A stretch of DNA of 64,000 nucleotides from an uncultured Parabacteroides sp. (GTDB lineage Bacteria > Bacteroidota > Bacteroidia > Bacteroidales > Tannerellaceae), in assembly GCA_937894065.1 (NCBI GenBank), contig CALCST010000030.1, positions 62,001-126,000 on the forward strand, written 5' to 3'. Of the stretch, positions 26,771 through 34,465 are shown piece by piece. Each line of letters begins with the position of its first letter. Positions within the stretch are counted from its first letter, which is position 1. The notes beneath the pieces are model-generated. The model saw nothing but the letters and a program-made list of their open reading frames with translations. It was not told where the DNA came from and searched no databases. Both the position numbers and the translations under genes were made by a program.

Positions 26771-28063
26771 TTCTTGAAATAGAATGGATGCAGCATATAG
26801 CGGAACATTGGTCATCCAATCCTGTTCACGGTAATCAGACATGGAAAAACGGAGACCATGCAGACCTTTATTTGCTGCAACAAAACAAGACAGGGACTTT
26901 GAACGCAGGTTTTCCTCAGCCTTTACTTCTATTGGAACTATGTCACTGCCATGCTGTATGATAAAATCAATTTCCAGCTTTGCGTCGTTGCTGTAGTAGA
27001 ATACAGAACTTCCGCATGTTGCTGTCAGCTGACTCATGACATAGTTTTCTGTAAATGCACCTTTAGCTTCTTCCATACCATTGTCAGCAACCAGAAGTTT
27101 ATCTGCCGGCGTTTCGCTCAGGGCTCCAAGTAGTCCGCAATCAAGAAGGAACAGTTTGAAAGCTGAAATGTCTGCATAAAATTTCAATGGAATCTTAGGT
27201 TGTGAAATTCTTTCAGCTTTGTATACTAGACCTGCGTCTTGCAGCCATTGAATAGCTGTCTCGAAATCTTTAGCTCGTGCACCGGGACGGACAACACCAT
27301 AGATGAATTTCTTGTTTTCTTTTACAAGTTGTGAGGGCATTGACTGCCAAACCATACTTATGCGGTTGGCTTCCGATGTAGTTACGTGTTTTGACATATC
27401 CTGCCGATAGGTGAAGAGTATGTTATTTTGTACAGTTCTTACTTTCTTCGCATCATTAGATGATATGAACTCAGCTACAGCTTCCGGCATTCCTCCAACG
27501 AAGTAATACTCTCTTAAAAATTTGATATACTCGTTTTTTAGCAGTTTCACAGTTGCCCAGTCCTTGGCTCGTAGGATGTCAACCATTTGTTTCTTTCCTT
27601 TGGCTAGTAGAAATTCATCATAAGTCATAGGATATATATGCAATATATCCACTTTACCAACCGGGAAAGATTCTCCACGGTGCATGGCTATTCCCAACAG
27701 TGAACCTGCCACAGCAACATGATATTGCGGTGCATTTTCATAGAAATACTTCAAGACCGATAAGCCACGTGGTGCTTCCTGTATTTCATCCAGAATAATC
27801 AAAGTCTTACCGGCTTCTATACTCTGTCCAGTAATGGCTCCAATAGCTAACAGAATACGCTGCATATCGTAATCTTTCGAAAATAGGTTTTTCGCTAGCT
27901 CATTGTCATCGCAGTTAATATAAGCTACATTTGCAAACTCTTGTTCTCCAAACTGTTTAAGAATGTAAGTCTTACCAACCTGACGTGCTCCGGCTAATAC
28001 AAGAGGTTTCCTGCCGCTTCTGTTTTTCCATACTTTAAGTTGTTCGATGATATTTCTATGCAT
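26765..28063 (-). CDS. AAA_14/DUF4143 ATPase
   Basis: This 432-residue protein of the AAA_14-DUF4143 family has Walker A GARQVGKT at 25-32, Walker B LIILDEIQEAP near 88-98, and a C-terminal DUF4143 part with a PDDEXK-like core (EIDFIIQHGSDIVPIEVKAE). Members are widespread and multi-copy in anaerobes, and their cellular job is unknown. It is transcribed against its neighbours. Its 3' end overlaps the last 4 bp of the TPR-regulator gene, and it lies exactly between two 101-bp copies of that gene's 3' end, so it looks inserted. Three 33-bp repeats overlap its promoter. Confidence 0.9.
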   Translation of the reverse strand: MHRNIIEQLKVWKNRSGRKPLVLAGARQVGKTYILKQFGEQEFANVAYINCDDNELAKNLFSKDYDMQRILLAIGAITGQSIEAGKTLIILDEIQEAPRGLSVLKYFYENAPQYHVAVAGSLLGIAMHRGESFPVGKVDILHIYPMTYDEFLLAKGKKQMVDILRAKDWATVKLLKNEYIKFLREYYFVGGMPEAVAEFISSNDAKKVRTVQNNILFTYRQDMSKHVTTSEANRISMVWQSMPSQLVKENKKFIYGVVRPGARAKDFETAIQWLQDAGLVYKAERISQPKIPLKFYADISAFKLFLLDCGLLGALSETPADKLLVADNGMEEAKGAFTENYVMSQLTATCGSSVFYYSNDAKLEIDFIIQHGSDIVPIEVKAEENLRSKSLSCFVAANKGLHGLRFSMSDYREQDWMTNVPLYAASILFQES

Positions 28064-28090
28064 AATACATATATTTTGATTGCTATGTTA

Positions 28091-28098
28091 CAAATATA
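28091..28098 (-). promoter_or_regulatory. -7 element (TATATTTG) of the AAA_14 gene
   Basis: On the minus strand TATATTTG matches TAnnTTTG, 28 bp before the start codon. The 33-bp repeats begin inside it and extend upstream over the -33 region. Confidence 0.65.
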
Positions 28099-28185
28099 CA
28101 TTTTTTCTACCGAACTTTGGAATAAATTATACACTTTTCCTACCGAACTTTGGAACATATCATACATTTTTCCTACCGAACATAC
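28096..28185. repeat. Three 33-bp direct repeats over the AAA_14 promoter
   Basis: Units start at 28096, 28129 and 28162, exactly 33 bp (about three helical turns) apart. Each contains ATACATTTTTCCTACCGAAC, and the first two continue with TTTGGAA. Their position on the promoter suggests operator sites for cooperative control. Plasmid-like iterons are unlikely, because there is no replication gene. Confidence 0.75.
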
Positions 28186-28272
28186 CTTTTTATATGCTTA
28201 AACAGAAAAGTAAGGTAACCATATTAAGCTATCAGATTAAGCAAACAGCTCTCAATTTTGGAAATCGAATAT

Positions 28273-28373
28273 GATAACCTCGACAAGAAAAAACAACGTA
28301 TCAGAAATCGCCTGGACAATAGCCGAAAATGGGAAAAAGGCGAATTGGAACAGCAAATTTTATTATTTTAACT
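28273..28373 (+). pseudogene. Remnant of a TPR-regulator gene (last 33 codons)
   Basis: This 101-bp segment matches 26670-26770 with two mismatches and would encode DNLDKKKQRIRNRL onward to the stop. No start or upstream coding sequence remains. It is either the far end of a duplication made when the AAA_14 unit inserted, or the stump of a second, deleted regulator gene. Confidence 0.85.
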
Positions 28374-28683
28374 AAAAGTGTCAGGTGATAAATACTTTAA
28401 ATTATGGTTTAATGAATTGCATAACATATAGTTACTTCTCTTTTTAGGTGTCAGGTTAACCTGATGCTTTTCCTTATATCTTTACAACCAAAACGATAAT
28501 ATATATCAATTCAAGTTCCTGGAGCTTAATTTTTCAGTTAACGAGTTGACAAGAGTTTTCTGGTAATTAAGAGTGAAGTAACAGGATTTTAACTTTGTCA
28601 ACTAGTTTTTGTAGCCTAGTCTACTTTTAAGTTGAGTAACTTTTGAAACATAAATAATTCATTAAAAAATAAAGTACATAATT
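28374..28683 (+). other. Intergenic region before the first beta-propeller gene
   Basis: No gene seen. It holds a direct repeat GTGTCAGGT (28378-28386 and 28448-28456, 70 bp apart), the second within the 14-bp palindrome TCAGGTTAACCTGA (28451-28464). A near-consensus -7 (TATCTTTA, about 28477-28484) lies just downstream. A degenerate TTGACAAG element (28536-28623) forms much of the presumed leader. The palindrome would fit an operator at the -33 position. Confidence 0.5.
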
Positions 28684-29871
28684 ATGAATTTACCCAAGAC
28701 AATTTTCTCGTTTATAGTAATGCTGTCAAGCATCCAATTATCCTTTTCCCAGTCATCAACATCAAATTTGCCGGTCGTTGATTTGTCAAAAAATTATCCT
28801 TTGGAGAAGTTGCGTTTACAGGACTTTGTAACTGTAGAATATGTTCCTTTGGAAACGACTGATGATATTTTGCTAAGCGAACACGCAAATCTGTCTGCAG
28901 TAACAGATAATTATATTCTAGTATATGAATCTCTGTTCGGAGATGTTTATTTGTTTGACCGTCATACCGGAAAGTTCTGTCATCATTTTAATAATAAAGG
29001 GCAGAGCGGAAAGGAATATTCATGGATTAAAGTAGGAGTCGTTTTGGATGAGAAGAATAAAGAGATATTTGTATGTTCCCAATATTTCCAGGTATATGAT
29101 TTTGATGGTAATTATAAACGTACATTGAAAGATATAAATGGCTTTGACCATGAAATGAAAGTTTTTGACTACAATGACGAATGCCTGCTAATATTTGACG
29201 ATGTTGTAGTAGAGCCAGGTAGGGAAGATAAAACGACCGATAAACCGTACCGCTTGATATCCAAAAAAGATGGAAGCACTGTATCAAAATTGAATATAAG
29301 TTTCCCAAAAAGAGTTTCAAATGTTGTGGTTCAACATATGGATAATAATATGTGGAGACCATATAAATTTACTTATCCATATAATGCCTACTACGGAAAA
29401 GATTTTATGATAATGGATATTTCTTCAGATACATTGTATCATTTATCTCCAAGTAACGGCTTGCTTAAGCCTGTATTTACGCGTACACCGTCTGTTTTCG
29501 CATCAGAGCCGAGAAATATATGGACTCCGTATATTGCAACAGATAAATTTATGCTTTTTGGTACTTGTATTATAGATTTGAATAATGGTGGTGGAAGATT
29601 TCCAACATTTATGTATGATTTTAATACCAGAAAATTAAGGAATGTATTGCTCTTGGATATGGAATTAAATTATGGATTAATTGGAGCTAGAGAATGGTAT
29701 ATTCCTCACTCAAATCCCTCAATAGGAAAAAACATGGTAGCGGAGCTGGTACCGGCACCGGCAATGCTGGAAGCCAATAAAAAGAAACGTCTTTTAGGAA
29801 ACGGAAGTGAGGTTGCGCGGAATTTGAAGGACGATGATAATCAGGTCGTAAGGATACTAAAGTTTAAGTGA
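28684..29871 (+). CDS. Secreted 6-bladed beta-propeller family protein
   Basis: The 395-residue protein has a Sec signal peptide (residues 5-22, ending SFSQ). It is followed by the hallmark opening of the Bacteroidetes 6-bladed beta-propeller family: VDLSKNYPLEKLRLQDFVTV then EYVPLETTDDILL. Repeated blade-like strands follow (NYILVYESLFGDVYLFDRHTGKF, VVLDEKNKEIFVC, VYDFDGNYKRTL). Unlike the two following genes it has no lipobox. The function of the family is unknown; polymer or ligand binding at the envelope is plausible. It is the first of three tandem members and is preceded by the TPR-regulator remnant. Confidence 0.75.
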   Translation: MNLPKTIFSFIVMLSSIQLSFSQSSTSNLPVVDLSKNYPLEKLRLQDFVTVEYVPLETTDDILLSEHANLSAVTDNYILVYESLFGDVYLFDRHTGKFCHHFNNKGQSGKEYSWIKVGVVLDEKNKEIFVCSQYFQVYDFDGNYKRTLKDINGFDHEMKVFDYNDECLLIFDDVVVEPGREDKTTDKPYRLISKKDGSTVSKLNISFPKRVSNVVVQHMDNNMWRPYKFTYPYNAYYGKDFMIMDISSDTLYHLSPSNGLLKPVFTRTPSVFASEPRNIWTPYIATDKFMLFGTCIIDLNNGGGRFPTFMYDFNTRKLRNVLLLDMELNYGLIGAREWYIPHSNPSIGKNMVAELVPAPAMLEANKKKRLLGNGSEVARNLKDDDNQVVRILKFK

Positions 29872-29983
29872 TAAATGATTTTTTTAATAGCAATATTATA
29901 TTTTTTCTAAATTAAAGATGAATGCAATCCTTCCTTATGATTACCATTATAATATATTGCTTTTTTAGTTATCAAATTATCGG

Positions 29984-30061
29984 CTCACCTAGGTGAGCCA
30001 ATCAATCCACCTAGGTGAGTTAATCAATTCACCTAGGTGAGCCGATTAACCCACCTAGGTG
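29984..30061. repeat. 22-bp phased array of the palindrome CACCTAGGTG, four units
   Basis: The perfect 10-bp palindrome CACCTAGGTG occurs at 29986, 30008, 30030 and 30052, each exactly 22 bp after the last. AT-rich 12-bp linkers (e.g. AGTTAATCAATT) separate them. The outermost flanks ATTATCG and CGATAAT are themselves inverted, so the 96-bp block is roughly symmetric. It lies in the gap between the first and second beta-propeller genes, about 95 bp upstream of the start at 30157. Confidence 0.9.
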
Positions 30062-30156
30062 AATCGATAATTTTAATTAGACTTTTGGATTTAGTCATAA
30101 CTACGAAATTAAGAAATGAATGTTATGGCTTGATGTTTAAATTTAATATTAGTATT

Positions 30157-31329
30157 ATGAAAAATCTGGTAATATTGACCCTTTTAGAGATTATCATCCT
30201 TTTAGTAATGACAGGATGTGATGGAAACTCTTCGACTAACAGTTTAGTAACGGTAGATGTAACTAAAAGCAGTTATTCCCCCAAAAAAGAACTGGTTCTT
30301 CAGGACTTTATGGATGTGGAATATATACCACTGGAAACAAAAGAGAATTTTATTAATCAGGGAGTAGTGGAGGCTATTGGTGAAAAATATATAATAGTAA
30401 AAAACTATGGAAGAGACGGAGATATTTTTGTGTATGACCGGAGCGGGAAAGCTATCCGTAAGATTAATCATAAAGGGCAAGGAGGCGAAGAATACTTGTT
30501 TTGTAGTGGTATTACATTGGATGAAGAGAATAATGAAATTTTAGTGGATGACCATATCATAAAGAAAGTATTAGTTTATGATTTGGAGGGAAATTTCAAA
30601 CGAAGTTTTAAGCAGAAGCAAACCGGAGGAAGTCAGTGCTATTGGAATATATATAATTATGATAAAGACAATCTGATTTGTTATGATGAATTGAATAAAG
30701 ATACACCATTCTTGATTGTATCCAAGATGGATGGAAGCATAACTAAAGAGATAAAAGTTCCATTTAAAGAGAAGAAACTTCTTTTTCAAATTTTGCAACA
30801 TGAAAAAGGAACAAAAGTAGTCGGTCCAGGAGAATATAGTAGAATTATTCCTTTTAATGGAAACTGGATATTGTTGGAACTTTCGTCAGATACGATATAT
30901 ACCTTGATGTCCGATTATAGTTTGCGCCCGTTTATTGCGAAAACACCTCCAATCCATACTATGAATCCGGAATTTCATCTAATCCTAAGATTGGTTACCA
31001 ATCGCTATTATTTTATGGAAAGTATAAAGAATGTCTTTGATTTTAAAAAGAAAGAGGGATTTCCGAAAACGCACATTTTGTATGATACTCAAGAAAACGA
31101 ATTTTCCAGTTATATCGTATATAATAGAGATTATTCGTCTAAAAAAGAGTTGAATATGTTTATGCTGAGCCCGATAAATTCCACAGGAGAATTGTGTGCA
31201 ACCTTGAACGCTCCAGACCTTTGCCAAGATTACAAGGATGGAATTTTGAAAGGAAAACTAAAAGAAATAGCTGCAAAATTGAGTGAGGATGATAATGGAG
31301 TGATTATGTTGGTAAAACCTAAAAACTGA
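30157..31329 (+). CDS. 6-bladed beta-propeller family lipoprotein
   Basis: The start is set at ATG 30157 because it yields a lipoprotein signal ending LLVMTGC. The open frame further upstream runs through the CACCTAGGTG array and is not coding. The product of about 390 residues has the family opening (VDVTKSSYSPKKELVLQDF then VEYIPLET), then blade-like repeats (YIIVKNYGRDGDIFVYDRSG, KVLVYDLEGNFKRSF). Residues 24-60 are identical to those of the next gene, showing a recent tandem duplication. The end shows the family pattern EDDNGVIMLVKPK. The gap to the next gene is 23 bp, so the two are co-transcribed. Confidence 0.82.
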   Translation: MKNLVILTLLEIIILLVMTGCDGNSSTNSLVTVDVTKSSYSPKKELVLQDFMDVEYIPLETKENFINQGVVEAIGEKYIIVKNYGRDGDIFVYDRSGKAIRKINHKGQGGEEYLFCSGITLDEENNEILVDDHIIKKVLVYDLEGNFKRSFKQKQTGGSQCYWNIYNYDKDNLICYDELNKDTPFLIVSKMDGSITKEIKVPFKEKKLLFQILQHEKGTKVVGPGEYSRIIPFNGNWILLELSSDTIYTLMSDYSLRPFIAKTPPIHTMNPEFHLILRLVTNRYYFMESIKNVFDFKKKEGFPKTHILYDTQENEFSSYIVYNRDYSSKKELNMFMLSPINSTGELCATLNAPDLCQDYKDGILKGKLKEIAAKLSEDDNGVIMLVKPKN

Positions 31330-31352
31330 AATATATTAAAAATTATACGCAT

Positions 31353-32519
31353 ATGAAAAATTTAATTCTTATGGAAATAATCATCCTGTTAGTAATTACA
31401 GGTTGCGTAGGAAACTCTTCGACTAACAGTTTAGTAACGGTAGATGTAACTAAAAGCAGTTATTCCCCCAAAAAAGAACTGGTTCTTCAGGACTTTATGG
31501 ATGTGGAATATATACCGCTTGAAACGAATGATGAGTTTATAAATCAGGGGAAAGTGCAGGCTGTAGGCGAAAAATATATTATAGTCACCAATTATAGTAG
31601 AGACGGTGATATTTTTGTGTATGACCGGAACGGGAAAGCTATTCGTAAGATAAACCGTAAAGGGCAAGGAGGAGAAGAGTACATATCTTTTTTTAATGTG
31701 GTATTGGATGAAAAAAATGAAGAATTGTTTGTAAACGATAGCTATGCAACAAAAATAAAAGTTTATGATTTAGAAGGAAATTTCAAACGAAGTTTTAATC
31801 AAAAGAGTGAGAAAAAATCGTTTTATGTTGATATGTTTGATTATGATAAAGAAAACTTGATTTGTTATGATATGTTTAATTTTGAAATACCGTTCTTGCT
31901 TGTATCGAAACGAGATGGAAGTATAACGAAAGAGATTAAAGTTCCATTTAAAGAGAAAAAGTTATTTCATATAGTCATCAGAAAACCTGATGGAGTGGTG
32001 ACAGCATCCGCGGGACCTGGCCCTTATAGCAGCATATTTCCTTTAGGAAAAAATTGGCTTCTATATGAGGCCTCTTCAGATACGATATACACATTAAAGC
32101 CTGATTTTAGTTTACATCCGTTTATTGCACGAACACCGTCTATTCATACTATGGATCCGGAAATTTATCCGGTTTTAAGATTGGTTTCCGACCGTTATTA
32201 CTTTATGGAAAGCGTAAAGAATGTGTATGACTTTAGAAAACAAGAAGGATTTCCAAGAACGTATTTTGTGTATGATACAAAGGAAAATGATTTTTTCAGT
32301 TATATCACATATAATGGCGATTATACCAGTAAAAAGGAATTATATATGGTAATGTTTACTCCGATAAATTCCAAAGGCGAATTATGGGCAACGCTTGATG
32401 CCTATGAACTTTGCCAGGATTATGAGGATGGAAAGCTGAAAGGAAAATTAAAGGAAATTGCTTCAAAATTAGGAGAGGATGATAATAGGGTGATTATGTT
32501 GGTGAAGCCTAAGAGGTGA
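31353..32519 (+). CDS. 6-bladed beta-propeller family lipoprotein, tandem paralogue
   Basis: The 388-residue lipoprotein (signal ending LLVITGC) shares an almost unchanged N-terminal 60 residues with the gene upstream. It diverges more in the propeller body (e.g. FFNVVLDEKNEELFVNDSYA against ITLDEENNEILVDDHIIKK). This fits duplication followed by divergence of the exposed blades. It ends with EDDNRVIMLVKPKR. The role is unknown. It is the last gene of the cluster, followed by about 700 bp of repeat-rich non-coding DNA. Confidence 0.82.
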   Translation: MKNLILMEIIILLVITGCVGNSSTNSLVTVDVTKSSYSPKKELVLQDFMDVEYIPLETNDEFINQGKVQAVGEKYIIVTNYSRDGDIFVYDRNGKAIRKINRKGQGGEEYISFFNVVLDEKNEELFVNDSYATKIKVYDLEGNFKRSFNQKSEKKSFYVDMFDYDKENLICYDMFNFEIPFLLVSKRDGSITKEIKVPFKEKKLFHIVIRKPDGVVTASAGPGPYSSIFPLGKNWLLYEASSDTIYTLKPDFSLHPFIARTPSIHTMDPEIYPVLRLVSDRYYFMESVKNVYDFRKQEGFPRTYFVYDTKENDFFSYITYNGDYTSKKELYMVMFTPINSKGELWATLDAYELCQDYEDGKLKGKLKEIASKLGEDDNRVIMLVKPKR

Positions 32520-32867
32520 GAGATAATGTAACGTGAATTATATGGATTCATAATAATGTAAGCGAAAAATAGATGATGCGTATGCTTGCAGAAATTATAT
32601 GTCATTTAGGATAATTCTTACAGATAACAGGAAACTTTCCAAAAGCAAGTTTCACCATTTCTTCAAATCCGTGAAAATCAGAGAAAAGATGTGACTGAAG
32701 TAATTTAAATATAATTTGGAGTTTGCATAATATGTGAATGTTAAAAAATATTTTAAAGTCACATGATACAATTGATAATTAATGATATAGTAAGATTGTG
32801 AAACTTGTAAAAGTAAAAAACATGGTTATTGGTAATTGTAGATATTGAATGTTCGTGATATCTTCAA

Positions 32868-32931
32868 AAAAAGGTCGGCATCTTTTCCGGAAAAGCTCGT
32901 AGTGTTTCTGAAAAAAGATGCCTACCTTTTT
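32868..32931. terminator. Long hairpin AAAAAGGTCGGCATC/GATGCCTACCTTTTT
   Basis: A 19-bp inverted repeat with one mismatch (32868-32886 and 32913-32931) encloses the 14-bp palindrome CTTTTCCGGAAAAG (32882-32895). The trailing TTTTT run suggests a terminator. It lies 350 bp from the nearest stop codon, so it could instead belong to the array next to it. Confidence 0.55.
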
Positions 32932-32967
32932 CCGTAAATAACCCATTTAAAATTTCGGTAATTTACG

Positions 32968-33039
32968 TCCGAATGTAACTTAAATTCTTTCCGAAAGAAA
33001 ATTGAATTACTTACGGAAGAAAAACAAATTTGTTTCGGA
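32968..33039. repeat. 22-bp phased TCCGAA/TTCGGA array, four units
   Basis: Cores start at 32968 (TCCGAA), 32990 (TCCGAA), 33012 (TACGGA) and 33034 (TTCGGA), exactly 22 bp apart. The linkers are AT-rich. Sequence from TCCGAATGTAACTT onward is clearly homologous to the array at 42371-42464. Confidence 0.85.
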
Positions 33040-33070
33040 AGAAATACTACTGAGATATAGACCTGCAAAT

Positions 33071-33143
33071 AACAAATAGAGTTGTTGAACATAACAGAAA
33101 TGGATAAAAGGTGAATTTGAATAAATGATTAGATTATTTTAAC
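33071..33143 (+). pseudogene. Decayed 3' remnant of a TPR-regulator gene
   Basis: 33071-33099 matches 26641-26669 (29 bp, two mismatches, encoding EQIELLNIT). It then jumps to sequence matching 26726-26770 with several changes, so about 56 bp are deleted internally. It lies 75 bp upstream of the barrel gene at 33218. This mirrors the intact regulator-barrel pair at 47027-49451. Confidence 0.7.
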
Positions 33144-33217
33144 TGGAAGATTTCGTACAGAAGATATATTGTTCTATATATTCGTGGGTAATATATGTAA
33201 TACTTAAATTTAATAAT

Positions 33218-33694
33218 ATGAGTGGGTTAGAATTCAAAAGAGATGGATTGAAATGTTTTCGTTTTTTGTTAATATGTTTTTCCCTATTCTTTACGGTTAA
33301 CAATCATGTCTCGGGTGGGGAAATAGAAGTTCGTTCTGGTGTATCAGTAGGAGACAGGTTGGGACTCCATGTTGGAGCTTATTATGATATTCCGCTATCA
33401 GGCATATTTTCAATACAAACCGGAGCATTGTTGCATACAACAAATGATGCTGACCGTGCCTCTATTGGGGTTAACGCACCCGTGTATGCTTCTTTTCATT
33501 TGCCGGTCAGCCAGTCTGCAAAAGTCCGTTTGAATTGCGGCGCGTTTGTTGGCGCAAGCAAAGGCTTTGATGCTGGTTTTACTGCTGATGCCGGTGTTGA
33601 ATGGAAAAGATTTTATACAGGTATAAATTATTTTCATGATTTTACGGAATATGGAACTTTCCATTCTGGTATTTCTTTTGGTTACAGGTTTTGA
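33218..33694 (+). CDS. Small outer-membrane beta-barrel protein
   Basis: The 158-residue protein has a signal-like hydrophobic stretch (residues 14-27), then eight or so amphipathic strands typical of an OmpX/OprF-like barrel. It ends in the outer-membrane C-terminal signature SGISFGYRF (terminal Phe). It is a paralogue of the protein at 48978 (shared EVxWKRFYTGIN/EYRRWYGGIN and GISFGYRF/GLSFGYKF blocks). Function unknown. Its position after a regulator remnant suggests it was once controlled by that regulator. Confidence 0.72.
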   Translation: MSGLEFKRDGLKCFRFLLICFSLFFTVNNHVSGGEIEVRSGVSVGDRLGLHVGAYYDIPLSGIFSIQTGALLHTTNDADRASIGVNAPVYASFHLPVSQSAKVRLNCGAFVGASKGFDAGFTADAGVEWKRFYTGINYFHDFTEYGTFHSGISFGYRF

Positions 33695-33748
33695 TTGAAT
33701 TTTGTTTCAAAAGAAAAAAGTTCTATCGGATTGTTTTTGGGGGGGAAT

Positions 33749-34387
33749 CTATTTCCTCCCAAAATCCGCCGGAATCTCTCCCCACACAGCAGTTTCCCAT
33801 TTAAGGATTTGTGTGGTATATTCATTTTCGTTGAGCCATTTTTCTGCACGTTCGATAAGTTGGAAAATCTGTTCGTTGACGGGTGTGCGTTCAAGCAAAG
33901 TTTTACATTTCTTTTTCTTCACCCATAAAATGGCGTTACGGCTGTCCGAATATAAAGGCAGGTTGCTGCCTTTCTGTTTCAGAAGAGCAAGCCCATGGAC
34001 AATGGCAAGAAATTCGCCTACGTTGTTTGTCCCTTCTTTCATAGGTCCGATATGGAAAATCTCCTGACCTGTGGCAACATAAACACCACGATATTCCATA
34101 TCGCCAGGATTACCGCTACACGCCGCATCGACGGCAATACTTTCATTTATCGGATTGCCGATTGGAGCGTCAACTTCCCACACCGGTTTGGAATCCTTTT
34201 TGCCGGAATATTTCTTCAGATAATGCTCGTGACCCTGTTCGAAAGCAAGAGCGGCGGCATCTCGGTCTTCAAAAGACTTATATTTTGCGCCTTCCTGTCC
34301 GTCCACTTGCGCCTTGCAATCCGCCCAGTTGTCGTAGATACCCGGATTCAAGCCTTGCCAAACTACGTAGAATTTCTTTTTTGCCAT
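33749..34387 (-). CDS. rnhA: Ribonuclease H1 with viroplasmin-like N-domain
   Basis: RNase HI cleaves RNA in RNA-DNA hybrids. The 212-residue protein starts with the viroplasmin/hybrid-binding domain (KKKFYVVWQGLNPGIYDNWA, residues 3-22). It continues with an RNase H domain (about 72-205) carrying the catalytic acids: Asp in VDAACSGNPG, Glu in NNVGEFLAI, Asp in YSDSRNAI and a late Asp in IPADFG. The first catalytic motif reads VDAACSGN instead of the usual DGSC, a small deviation typical of this subgroup. It converges on the barrel gene and diverges from the MFS gene. Confidence 0.93.
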   Translation of the reverse strand: MAKKKFYVVWQGLNPGIYDNWADCKAQVDGQEGAKYKSFEDRDAAALAFEQGHEHYLKKYSGKKDSKPVWEVDAPIGNPINESIAVDAACSGNPGDMEYRGVYVATGQEIFHIGPMKEGTNNVGEFLAIVHGLALLKQKGSNLPLYSDSRNAILWVKKKKCKTLLERTPVNEQIFQLIERAEKWLNENEYTTQILKWETAVWGEIPADFGRK

Positions 34388-34413
34388 TTTGTTATATTAT
34401 TCTCTTGTGTGCG

Positions 34414-34438
34414 CAAAGTTAAGAAATTTGTACTTTTG
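34414..34438. promoter_or_regulatory. Divergent -7 elements for rnhA and the MFS gene
   Basis: TAACTTTG on the minus strand (34414-34421) faces rnhA, and TACTTTTG on the plus strand (34431-34438) faces the MFS gene. They are back to back with 9 bp between, and each lies 27 bp from its start codon. Neither has a perfect -33. Confidence 0.55.
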
Positions 34439-34465
34439 TGGGCTTAAAAATAAATATTGATTCTT

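Larger units (their letters stand above)
32520..33217. other. 698-bp intergenic region rich in repeats
   Basis: No gene seen. From left to right it holds about 340 bp of AT-rich sequence without recognisable features, a long hairpin (32868-32931), a 22-bp phased TCCGAA array (32968-33039), and a decayed 3' end of a TPR-regulator gene (33071-33143). A TATATTCG box (about 33175-33182) precedes the barrel gene. Confidence 0.7.

Noticed and set aside
28096..28185. Plasmid-type iteron origin
   Set aside because: Three 33-bp repeats lie on a promoter, with no replication initiator nearby. An operator role is simpler.
30037..30156. Upstream start of the second beta-propeller gene at 30037
   Set aside because: The added 40 residues are translated from the CACCTAGGTG array and would bury the lipoprotein signal; ATG 30157 gives a proper lipobox.
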